NCBI RefSeq assembly: GCF_015163075.1 | Contig: NZ_JADDXU010000022.1 | Coordinates: 62,001 to 126,000 of the forward strand | Origin: Streptomyces justiciae | GTDB lineage: Bacteria; Actinomycetota; Actinomycetes; Streptomycetales; Streptomycetaceae | DNA: 64,000 nt | Direction: 5' to 3' | Part shown: in pieces, positions 37,889 to 44,974 of the stretch | Position numbering within the stretch: the stretch's first letter is position 1 | Layout: each line of letters begins with the position of its first letter | Notes under the pieces: generated by a model | What the model saw: only the letters and a program-made list of their open reading frames with translations | Told to the model about the DNA's origin: nothing | Database searches by the model: none | Position numbers and translations under genes: made by a program

Positions 37889-38011
37889 TCAGGCGTGTGC
37901 GCCGATGGCGCTGCAGACCCGCTGGAGGTCGATGTGCCGGCGGGAGGTGAGCAGAGGCGACGGCCAAGACGTACGGCTCACTCGGCCGACGGCCGGTTCA
38001 AGGCGCCTCAT
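37889..38011 (-). CDS. Leader peptide of the sulfur/cysteine type (40 aa), upstream of GST-like gene
   Basis: ATG at 38011 follows a TAGGGA ribosome site at good spacing. The 40-residue basic peptide contains RRHIDLQRVCSAIGAHA, sharing HIDLQRV exactly with the leader at 32668-32781. A Cys codon follows the motif. It lies in the 381-base gap before the GST-like gene and in the same orientation, so it should be the attenuator of that gene. Not seen by length-based gene calling. Confidence 0.8.
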   Translation of the reverse strand: MRRLEPAVGRVSRTSWPSPLLTSRRHIDLQRVCSAIGAHA

Positions 38012-38151
38012 GTTTCCCTACCTGTTCACTAGGATTCCCATCTGGAGTGTCGATCGGCCGCCGCGTGACGTCAAGAGGGCGTCCACAGGCCGGTCACCGA
38101 CCGGTGAAGGTCCCGTCCGAGGGCGCCCGGGGTCCCGTACGCTGACGCCTC

Positions 38152-38439
38152 ATGGAACTCGTCTTCACCGGCCGGGTGATCGAATGGCGCGGCCCGGCGC
38201 CGTACTACTTCGTCCCCGTGCCCGACGAGGAGTCCGCCGACATCCGTGAGGTGGCGACGGCGGCCTCGTACGGCTGGGGGGTGATCCCGGTCGAGGCGAG
38301 CATCGACGGGACCGCCTTCACCACGTCCCTCTTCCCCAAGGACGGCCGCTATCTGCTGCCGCTGAAGGCCGCCGTCCGGGGGCCGCGGAGCCTGACGACC
38401 GACGACGACGTGACCGTCCGGATGACTGTCGTCCTGTGA
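38152..38439 (+). CDS. DUF1905 domain protein
   Basis: A 95-residue all-beta protein starting ELVFTGRVIEWRGPAPYYFVPVPDEESADIREV, the DUF1905 signature, with the conserved WGVIPVEASIDGTAFTTSLFPKDGRYLLPLK. DUF1905 proteins form small barrel-like folds and often occur fused to or beside YdeI-like domains; role unknown. ATG at 38152 opens directly after the gap. Convergent with the LLM oxidoreductase gene (12 bases apart). Confidence 0.85.
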   Translation: MELVFTGRVIEWRGPAPYYFVPVPDEESADIREVATAASYGWGVIPVEASIDGTAFTTSLFPKDGRYLLPLKAAVRGPRSLTTDDDVTVRMTVVL

Positions 38440-38451
38440 GTCCGGAACAGC

Positions 38452-39315
38452 TCACGCGACGGCTTCGGCCAGCAGGTCGATCTGGTCCAGGCCCGATCCG
38501 GTCGGTACGAAGATGAGCTCGTCGCAGCCGGCCGCCTGGAACGCGGCGACGTACTGGGCGACCATCTCGGCGCTCACCGCCGCACTCCCCGCGATCTGTT
38601 GGGCGAAGTCGCCCAGGAAGCCGTAGTAGTCGAGCAGATAGCCGTCCGCCTGGGCGCGGGCGTCGGGGCCCAGGCCGAAGTACGCCAGGGACAGCTTGCG
38701 CGGTGAACCCGCCCGGCCCGCCTTCTGCCAGGCCGCGTCGACGCCGGCCGCGGCCTCGGCGAACATGTCCGGCGTGCCGCCGCCCATGATCCAGCCGTCC
38801 GCGAACTCGGCGACCCGCCGGAAACTGGCCTCGGTCCCGCCGCCGAGGATCAGCTCGGGGCCGCCCTCGCGCACCGGCCGCGGCCCGATCGCCCCGGCGA
38901 ACCCGCGCTCCTCCCCCGCCCAGACGCGCTTCAACTCACCGAGCTGTTCCTCGAATCGGCGCCCTCGGCCCTTGGTGGACAGTCCGCTGGCCTCGTAGTC
39001 GTCGTCCCGTCCGCCCAGTCCGAGGCCGAGGACGAACCGGCCCCCCGATATCCGTTCCAGCGAGGCCGCCTGCTTCGCGAGCAGCGCGGGGTTCGTGTAC
39101 AGCGGCGTGAGCAGCACGCTGGTCGTCAGCCGGATGCGGCTGGTCACCGCGGCGGCGGCCGTGAGGGCGATCAGCTCCTCGTAACCGCCGTACACCAGGC
39201 GCCCGATGGTGCCGAGGGTGCTGAACCCGGCGCCCTCCGCGCGCTTCGCCCAGTCGAGGAGGGTCTGTGCCTCGGTGCCGGGCACCGTGTTGGGAAGGCC
39301 GATCCCGATGTCCAT
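38452..39315 (-). CDS. LLM class flavin- or F420-dependent oxidoreductase
   Basis: A 287-residue short luciferase-like TIM-barrel protein (MDIGIGLPNTVPGTEAQTLLDWAKRAEGAGFSTLG start; LASLERISGGRFVLGLGLGGRDDDYEASG near 84-112; DGWIMGGGTPD near 171). The compact length and GLGLGGRDDDY are frequent in the F420-using branch, but FMN cannot be excluded. Not part of the organosulfur operon: it lies in a different unit, divergent from the chitinase gene. Substrate unknown. Confidence 0.8.
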   Translation of the reverse strand: MDIGIGLPNTVPGTEAQTLLDWAKRAEGAGFSTLGTIGRLVYGGYEELIALTAAAAVTSRIRLTTSVLLTPLYTNPALLAKQAASLERISGGRFVLGLGLGGRDDDYEASGLSTKGRGRRFEEQLGELKRVWAGEERGFAGAIGPRPVREGGPELILGGGTEASFRRVAEFADGWIMGGGTPDMFAEAAAGVDAAWQKAGRAGSPRKLSLAYFGLGPDARAQADGYLLDYYGFLGDFAQQIAGSAAVSAEMVAQYVAAFQAAGCDELIFVPTGSGLDQIDLLAEAVA

Positions 39316-39440
39316 CTGCGCTCCGTTCCATGCATGGGGAACACACAGTCGCCGCCATCATGCCTCCGATCGGGGCAATTCGACCGGCCGGGGTCGCCAA
39401 AGGATCGGCAACTCCCTTCCCTCAAGGCTTACTTCACCCC

Positions 39441-39469
39441 TTGACGGAAATGGTCCAGACCTTTAGGTT
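39441..39469 (+). promoter_or_regulatory. DasR-controlled promoter of the chitinase-NLP operon
   Basis: A -35 TTGACG (39441-39446), a 17-base spacer and a -10 TAGGTT (39464-39469) form a good vegetative promoter. Inside the spacer lies TGGTCCAGACCT (39451-39462), the exact repeat known before Streptomyces chitinase genes and the core of the DasR-responsive element. DasR bound there would block the promoter until N-acetylglucosamine-derived phosphosugars release it. Lies about 68 bases before the chitinase start. Confidence 0.8.
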
Positions 39470-39536
39470 CCGGGTCAGCAACGCCCCGTGTGACGCCCGC
39501 TCACCCCCCGACACCCCCCTCAGGAGCGTCCCCACC

Positions 39537-40652
39537 ATGCCCTTCTCCCTTCGCGCGGCCCGACTCCCGGTCCTCGCCGCGCTGTTCGCCGTCCTCACCG
39601 CACTGCTGACCGTGACCCCGGCGCACGCCGCCAGCGGCTCGATATCCGGGCTCGCGGGCAAGTGCGTCGACGTCGCGGGCGCGAGTGCCGCGAACGGCAC
39701 CGCCGTACAGCTCTACGACTGCAACGGCACCGGCGCCCAGATCTGGTCCAACTCCGGTGACGGCACGCTCCGGGCGCTCGGCAAGTGTCTGGACGTCGTC
39801 GACCGCAGCACCGCCGACGGGGCCGCCGTCCAGCTGTGGGACTGCTCCGGCGGCGCCAACCAGCAGTGGGTGGTCACCGCGGCCCGCGACATCGTCAACC
39901 CCGCCGCGAACAAGTGCCTGGACGTCCGCGACAACAACAGCGCCAACGGCACCCGACTGCAGATCTGGACCTGCGCCGGTACGGCCAACCAGAAGTGGAA
40001 CGCGCCCGCGAGCGGCGGCGGCACCACCCCGTCCGGGTTCGTGGTGTCCGAGGCGCAGTTCAACCAGATGTTCCCGAACCGGAATTCGTTCTACACCTAC
40101 AGCGGTCTGGTCGCGGCGCTGAGCTCCTACCCGGGCTTCGCCAACACCGGCAGCGACACCGTGAAGAAGCAGGAGGCAGCCGCCTTCCTCGCCAACGTCA
40201 ACCACGAGACCGGCGGCCTGGTGTACGTCGTCGAGCAGAACACCGCCAACTACCCCCACTACTGCGACTGGAGCCAGTCGTACGGCTGCCCGGCCGGCCA
40301 GGCCGCCTACTACGGTCGCGGTCCCATCCAGCTCAGCTGGAACTTCAACTACAAGGCGGCCGGGGACGCGTTGGGCCTGGATCTCCTCAACAACCCCTGG
40401 CTGGTGCAGAACGACGCGTCCGTGGCCTGGCGGACCGGCCTGTGGTACTGGAACACCCAGACCGGCCCCGGCACCATGCCCCCGCACAACGCCATGGTCA
40501 ACCAGGCCGGCTTCGGCCAGACGATCCGCTCCATCAACGGCTCCCTGGAGTGCGACGGCAGGAACCCGGCGCAGGTGCAGAGCCGCGTCGACGCCTACAA
40601 CCGGTTCACCTCGATCCTCGGCGTCGCGCCGGGCGGCAACCTCTACTGCTGA
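39537..40652 (+). CDS. Secreted family 19 chitinase with N-terminal ricin-B-type lectin domain
   Basis: A 371-residue enzyme: Sec signal peptide (ends AHAA, about residue 30), a ricin-type beta-trefoil (GLAGKCVDVAGASAANGTAVQLYDCNG and two further GKCLDV/NKCLDV repeats with QxW motifs), a Gly/Thr linker, and a GH19 domain. The catalytic acid is E224 in NVNHETGG; GRGPIQLSWNFNY follows. Hydrolyses chitin with inversion. ATG at 39537 has GGAG upstream. Followed by the NLP gene after 15 bases, so both are one operon under the DasR site. Confidence 0.92.
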   Translation: MPFSLRAARLPVLAALFAVLTALLTVTPAHAASGSISGLAGKCVDVAGASAANGTAVQLYDCNGTGAQIWSNSGDGTLRALGKCLDVVDRSTADGAAVQLWDCSGGANQQWVVTAARDIVNPAANKCLDVRDNNSANGTRLQIWTCAGTANQKWNAPASGGGTTPSGFVVSEAQFNQMFPNRNSFYTYSGLVAALSSYPGFANTGSDTVKKQEAAAFLANVNHETGGLVYVVEQNTANYPHYCDWSQSYGCPAGQAAYYGRGPIQLSWNFNYKAAGDALGLDLLNNPWLVQNDASVAWRTGLWYWNTQTGPGTMPPHNAMVNQAGFGQTIRSINGSLECDGRNPAQVQSRVDAYNRFTSILGVAPGGNLYC

Positions 40653-40667
40653 CAAGGAGCCGCTGTC

Positions 40668-41426
40668 ATGCCCAAGTTGAGACCGCTCGCCTCGGCACTC
40701 CTCGCCGCCCTGGCCCTCGTCGTCGCCGTGCCCACGTCCGCCCAGGCGAACGTCCTGACCCTGCTCCCGCAGAACGCCGACGGCCTGGAGCAGACCTTCT
40801 CCCCGGCCTACGACTACGACGGCGACGGCTGCTACGCCACCGCCGCCATCGGTGCCGACGGCACCCTCAACCCCGGTCTGAAGCTGGGCGGTGACGTCAA
40901 CGGCCACTGCCACGACTACGCCCAGCTCGCCAACGCCAACACCTACTCGCGCGCGAAGTGCAACAACGGCTGGTGCGCGGTGATGTACGCCAGCTACTTC
41001 GAGAAGGACCAGGCCACCCTCGGCCCGGCGGCCATCGGGCACCGGCACGACTGGGAACACGTCGTGGTGTGGATCAGCGGCGACCAGGTCCAGTACGTGT
41101 CCGTCTCCCAGCACAGCGGCTACCAGGTGGCGGCCCGCTCGTCGGTCCGCTTCGACGGCACCCATCCGAAGATCGTCTACCACAAGGACGGCGTATCGAC
41201 GCACTGCTTCCGCTTCGCCAACAGCAATGACGAGCCACCGGAGAACGTCACGGGCGGCTGGTTCTTCCCCCGCCTCGTCGGCTGGAACGGCTACCCGGCC
41301 GGCTACCGCGACAAGCTCCTGGGCGCGGACTTCGGCTCGGCCACCCTCAAGATCGACGACGGCGACTTCCAGTACGCCCTCGGGCTCGCGAAGCCCTCCG
41401 GCATCCCCTTCGACCCGAACGCGTGA
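40668..41426 (+). CDS. NPP1/NLP family protein (necrosis- and ethylene-inducing-like protein), secreted
   Basis: A 252-residue secreted protein: signal peptide ending AQAN (about residue 28), then an NPP1 domain. The diagnostic heptapeptide GHRHDWE is complete at residues 124-130, with conserved Cys pairs (CYA...HC, C...WC) early in the mature part. In plant pathogens NLPs bind sphingolipids and lyse eudicot cells; the role in a saprophyte is unclear. Start ATG follows an AAGGAG site, 15 bases after the chitinase stop. It shares the chitinase promoter. Confidence 0.92.
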   Translation: MPKLRPLASALLAALALVVAVPTSAQANVLTLLPQNADGLEQTFSPAYDYDGDGCYATAAIGADGTLNPGLKLGGDVNGHCHDYAQLANANTYSRAKCNNGWCAVMYASYFEKDQATLGPAAIGHRHDWEHVVVWISGDQVQYVSVSQHSGYQVAARSSVRFDGTHPKIVYHKDGVSTHCFRFANSNDEPPENVTGGWFFPRLVGWNGYPAGYRDKLLGADFGSATLKIDDGDFQYALGLAKPSGIPFDPNA

Positions 41427-41435
41427 GACATGCGG

Positions 41436-41471
41436 AAGGGGCCCCGCGAGCTTTCGCCCGCGGGGCCCCTT
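41436..41471. terminator. Strong bidirectional terminator after the NLP gene
   Basis: A perfect 13-base-pair stem AAGGGGCCCCGCG (41436-41448) with CGCGGGGCCCCTT (41459-41471) and a 10-base loop starts 10 bases after the NLP stop. It also lies just downstream of the leftward tRNA-Pro gene, so it can end both transcripts. Confidence 0.8.
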
Positions 41472-41479
41472 CCCTGCCG

Positions 41480-41553
<74 letters not shown>

Positions 41554-41634
41554 GCCGCGATCGCCACGGTTGTGCCGTGTGAACGCGCAGGTAAACCCTA
41601 CCTTACGCGCGCGGCCGGCCCGACTGGCGGGACG

Positions 41635-43062
41635 TCAGCCCCGGGTGGCGACGGTCTCCCGGCGGGCCGGGGTGTCCACGGTGACCTGACGCACTGCCCG
41701 CCGGACGGGGACGAGCAGCGCGGCCAGGGACGCCGCGAGCAACAGCAGCGCCAGCAGCGTGAAGCCGTGGGTGTATCCGGACTCGTACGGCAGACCGGAG
41801 GGCTGGAGGTGTCCGGTGACCAGGACGCTGGTGACGGCGGCGCCGATGGAGCCGCCGATGGTGCGGATGTTGGCGTTCATGCCGGTCGCGGCGCCTGTCT
41901 GGTCGGCCGGGACGCTGCCCACGATCAGGTTGGCCATGGAGGCGAAGGCGAGGCCGATCCCGAGGCCGAACAGCCCGGAGACGAGGGCGACCTGCCACTG
42001 CTCGTCGTGCCACAGGGCGAGCAGACCGACGGCCGCCGCACCGAGCGCGGCGCCCGTCACCAGCAGCGTCTTCGCCCCGAGCACCGGCTCCAGACGGCCG
42101 CCGAGCACACCGGAGAGGAACATCGCCACCAGCATCGGCAGCATCAGGAGCCCGGCCGCGGTGACGCTCGCGCCGAATCCGTACCCGGCCGCCTTCGGCG
42201 TCTGGACGAAGCCCGGCAGGAACGACCACAGCGCGTACATGCCCGCGCCGAACAGCAGCGCCACGGTGTTCGTGGTCCACACGGCGGGCAGGCGCATCAC
42301 CCGCAGATCGATGAGCGGGGTACGGGAGCGGGCCTCGGAGTACAGCCACAGCGCGAACAGGACGACGGCCAGGGCGAACAGACCGAGCACTCGGGCCGAT
42401 CCCCATCCCCAGACGGCCGCCTGGCTGAGCGGCAGCAGCAGCGCGACCAGCCAGGCCGACAGCAGCCCGGCACCGAGCCAATTGACGCTGCCCTCGGCCC
42501 GGTTGGGCGACTCGGGCACATACCGTACGGCGATGAGCGTGGCGACCGCGACGACGCCGACCGGGATCCAGAACAGCCAGCGGAAGTCGAGCGCGGAGAC
42601 GATCGGCCCGGCGGCGACGATGCCGACGCCACCGCCGGCGGCGATCACGGCGGACAGGTTGCTGATGCTCTTGCTCACCTGGGAAGCGGCGAACTCGTCC
42701 CGGATGATGCCGAAGGACAGCGGGAACAGGGCGCCGCCGACACCCTGGACGACCCGGGCGATGATCAGGACGCCGATGTTCGGCGCCAGCGCGGCGAGCA
42801 GACAGCCGACGGCCACCGTCACCAGGACGGCGACGAGGGTGCGCTTCTTGCCGATCAGATCGCCCACGCGGCCGAGGATCGGGGTGAAGATCGACGCGGA
42901 CAGCAGGTACGCCGTCATCACCCAGGTCGCGGTGGACTGCGAGGTGTGCAGGGCGTGCTGGACGGTCGGCAGGGCCGGTGCGATCAGCGACTGGAGCATG
43001 GCGAACACGCCGGCACCGGTCGCGAGGACCGCGAAGGTGAGGCGGGTGGAATTGCGGGGCAT
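41635..43062 (-). CDS. MFS transporter, DHA2 (14-TM drug/proton antiporter) family
   Basis: A 475-residue membrane protein with about 14 hydrophobic segments. Motif A reads GRVGDLIGKKRTL, motif B is RVVQGVGGALFPLSFGIIRDEF (R-x-x-Q-G), and motif C ATGAGVFAM/GGGVGIVAAGPIVS lies in TM5. Likely exports a hydrophobic toxin or antibiotic by proton antiport. It is divergent from a TetR-family repressor gene with three operator palindromes in the 174-base gap, the usual arrangement for a drug-inducible pump. Confidence 0.9.
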   Translation of the reverse strand: MPRNSTRLTFAVLATGAGVFAMLQSLIAPALPTVQHALHTSQSTATWVMTAYLLSASIFTPILGRVGDLIGKKRTLVAVLVTVAVGCLLAALAPNIGVLIIARVVQGVGGALFPLSFGIIRDEFAASQVSKSISNLSAVIAAGGGVGIVAAGPIVSALDFRWLFWIPVGVVAVATLIAVRYVPESPNRAEGSVNWLGAGLLSAWLVALLLPLSQAAVWGWGSARVLGLFALAVVLFALWLYSEARSRTPLIDLRVMRLPAVWTTNTVALLFGAGMYALWSFLPGFVQTPKAAGYGFGASVTAAGLLMLPMLVAMFLSGVLGGRLEPVLGAKTLLVTGAALGAAAVGLLALWHDEQWQVALVSGLFGLGIGLAFASMANLIVGSVPADQTGAATGMNANIRTIGGSIGAAVTSVLVTGHLQPSGLPYESGYTHGFTLLALLLLAASLAALLVPVRRAVRQVTVDTPARRETVATRG

Positions 43063-43146
43063 GGAGAAGCCTCTCCGAGCACGAGGTGCGGCCGGAGCCT
43101 CTTGGGAGCGGTCGCGGAAAGGATGAAGGAGGACCTCGACTGCTAA

Positions 43147-43215
43147 AGTGGAGGTACGCCTCCACTCTACCGGAGGCGCACCTCCGCTTCAACCCGTAAC
43201 GGAGGTATACCTCCG
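43147..43215. promoter_or_regulatory. Three TetR-type operator palindromes
   Basis: The gap between the MFS pump and TetR genes has three copies of a 14-base palindrome: GGAGGTACGCCTCC (43150-43163, within the longer AGTGGAGG...CCTCCACT), GGAGGCGCACCTCC (43172-43185) and GGAGGTATACCTCC (43201-43214). The arms GGAGG/CCTCC are constant and the four centre bases vary. The centre-to-centre spacings of about 22 and 29 bases allow cooperative repressor binding over both promoters. Confidence 0.82.
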
Positions 43216-43236
43216 CTTCACCTACGGGAGGCGCCC

Positions 43237-43827
43237 GTGACCACCCAGTCCTTCCCCGTCACCGAGCTCGTCGCGGCGCGCCGCCCCACCCGAAAAGACG
43301 CCGCCCGCAACTACGACGCGCTGCTCGCCGCGGCGCGGGAGGCGTTCGCCGAGCACGGGGCGGAAGCGTCGCTGGAGGACATCGCGCGGCGCGCGGGGGT
43401 CGGCATCGGCACGCTGTACCGGAACTTCCCGACCCGGCGGCAGCTCTTCGAGACGGTGTACGCGGACGAGGTCAACGCGTTGTGCCAGCTGGCGGTGGAG
43501 GTGGCGGAGCGGGAGCCGTGGGAGGCGCTGACGGTCTGGCTCGACCGGTTCGCGGGGTACATGGTGACCAAGCGGGCGGTGCGGGAGGCTCTCGACGGGG
43601 AGTCGGAGGTCTTCGTGGCGTGCCGGGAGTCGATGTACGCGGGTGGGGGGCCGTTGTTCGCGCGGGCTCAGGAGGCGGGGGTCGTGCGGGGCGACATGGA
43701 GTTCGGCGATCTGCTGCGGATGGTCGCCGGGATCATGGCCACAGCCTTCGAGGACGAGGCTCAGCGGGATCGGGTGCTGGGGATTGCTTTGGATGGCGTA
43801 CGTATGCGGAAGGACCCGGGCGCCTGA
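43237..43827 (+). CDS. TetR-family transcriptional repressor
   Basis: A 196-residue TetR protein: the N-terminal HTH is RKDAARNYDALLAAAREAFAEHGAEASLEDIARRAGVGIGTLYRNFPTRRQLFETVY (residues 18-75), followed by a ligand domain with no recognisable specificity. GTG at 43237 follows a GGGAGG site. It should bind the three palindromes just upstream and repress itself and the divergent DHA2 exporter. Confidence 0.9.
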   Translation: MTTQSFPVTELVAARRPTRKDAARNYDALLAAAREAFAEHGAEASLEDIARRAGVGIGTLYRNFPTRRQLFETVYADEVNALCQLAVEVAEREPWEALTVWLDRFAGYMVTKRAVREALDGESEVFVACRESMYAGGGPLFARAQEAGVVRGDMEFGDLLRMVAGIMATAFEDEAQRDRVLGIALDGVRMRKDPGA

Positions 43828-43841
43828 GAGCTCGGGTCCTT
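43810..43841 (+). terminator. Terminator hairpin of the TetR gene
   Basis: Arms AAGGACCCG (43810-43818) and CGGGTCCTT (43833-43841) form a 9-base-pair stem with a 14-base loop that includes the TetR stop codon. Followed by T-rich bases (TTCGCGTCGTTCG). Confidence 0.6.
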
Positions 43842-43867
43842 CGCGTCGTTCGCGTGTGCGGGTTGTG

Positions 43868-43926
43868 GGGGCTTGTCGCGCCCACGCGGCGGAGCCGCAA
43901 ATTGATACAGCCCCGCGCCCCTTAGG
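43868..43926. repeat. Dispersed Streptomyces intergenic repeat
   Basis: The bases between the TetR terminator and the Ldh-type gene read GGGGCTTGTCGCGCCCACGC, then GCGGCGGAGCCGC and ATTGATACAGCCCCGCGCCCC. I recognise this block (GTCGCGCCCACGCGGCGGAG, followed by ACAGCCCCGCGCCCC) as one widely scattered between Streptomyces genes. It contains the small palindrome GCGGCGGAGCCGC and G/C arms that can fold. Recognition is from memory; no search was run. It overlaps the end of the Ldh gene by a few bases. Confidence 0.5.
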
Positions 43927-44965
43927 TGGGCATCGGCACTCCGAGTTGTTCTGCTCGGTCGATCAAGTCCTTCCACACCTTCGGCGCCACGGGGATGCCC
44001 TTCGCTCCCCGCTCCGCAGCGACCGCTGCGCTGCGCTCGCCCGGGTAGTAGACGCCGTCCTCGCTCGGTAGTCCCTTCAGGGTGGTCAGGGTTTCGTCGA
44101 CCGCTGCTGTGAAGGCATCCGCCCCACCGAAAGCCACCGGATCGATCGCGATCAGCAGTGCGTTCTGGCGGTGCTTGCGGCCCCCCGGGTCGTCCGAGTG
44201 GAAAGGCGTGAAGATCGGGGCGCCGACCAGGACGCTGGTGAGGAGTTCGAAGGCCAGGGACATGCCGGAGCCCTTCGCGCCGCCCAGCGGTAGTGGCATG
44301 ACCGCCTGCTCGGGGTCGGTCGTCGGGGTGCCGTCCGCCGTGGCTGCGGCGCCCTCCGGGAGCGGGGTGCCGTTCGCCTTCGCCTGGCGGATCTTGCCGA
44401 GGGCGATGGTGGCGGTGGCCATGTCGAGGAGCAGCGGGGCGTGGGTGCGCGCCGGTACGGCGATCGCGAGCGGGCTCGTGGCGACGGCAGCGCCCTTGAC
44501 GCCCGTGTAGCCCATGTTGGGCATGCCGGCCACGAAGCCGAGGCCGACCAGGCCCTGTTCGGCAATCTTGGAGACGTAGTAGCCGATGGCTCCGGTGTGG
44601 ACGGTCTCGCGTACGCCCACGGTGGCGATGCCGGTCGTACGGGCCCGTCGTACCGCCTCTTCCGCCGCCGCGCTCAGGGCCACCGGGCCGGGGGCGCGGT
44701 CGGCATGGAGGACCGCGGCGGCGGGCGTCGTCGACTCGATCTCGATCTCCGGGGTGGCGTTCGCGACGCCCTTGGCGAGCAGGTCCAGATAGGCCGGGAC
44801 ACGGGCGGTGCCGTGGGAGTCGACGCCGCGCTGGGCGGCCCAGACGAACACGTCGGCGGTGGTCCGGGCGTGCTCGGGGCTCAGGCCTCCCTTCTCCAGG
44901 AGGGCGGCGGCGAAGGTGCGCAGGTCGTCGGCGGGGACGAGCACCTTCTGGGGGGTGGTGGACAT
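43922..44965 (-). CDS. Ldh-family (malate/L-lactate dehydrogenase) NAD(P)-dependent oxidoreductase
   Basis: A 347-residue member of the Ldh_2 family (YlbC/ComC/DpkA type). Recognisable: RGVDSHGTARVPAYLDLL near residues 48-65, VGVRETVHTGAIGYYVSKIAEQGLVG near 118-143 and GGAKGSGMSLAFELLTSVLVGAP near 228-250. The family oxidises 2-hydroxyacids or reduces 2-oxo/imino acids with NAD(P). With the TPP decarboxylase just upstream (9 bases) it would supply or use the 2-oxoacid. TAA stop; ATG at 44965. Confidence 0.86.
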   Translation of the reverse strand: MSTTPQKVLVPADDLRTFAAALLEKGGLSPEHARTTADVFVWAAQRGVDSHGTARVPAYLDLLAKGVANATPEIEIESTTPAAAVLHADRAPGPVALSAAAEEAVRRARTTGIATVGVRETVHTGAIGYYVSKIAEQGLVGLGFVAGMPNMGYTGVKGAAVATSPLAIAVPARTHAPLLLDMATATIALGKIRQAKANGTPLPEGAAATADGTPTTDPEQAVMPLPLGGAKGSGMSLAFELLTSVLVGAPIFTPFHSDDPGGRKHRQNALLIAIDPVAFGGADAFTAAVDETLTTLKGLPSEDGVYYPGERSAAVAAERGAKGIPVAPKVWKDLIDRAEQLGVPMPT

Positions 44966-44974
44966 CGAATTCTC

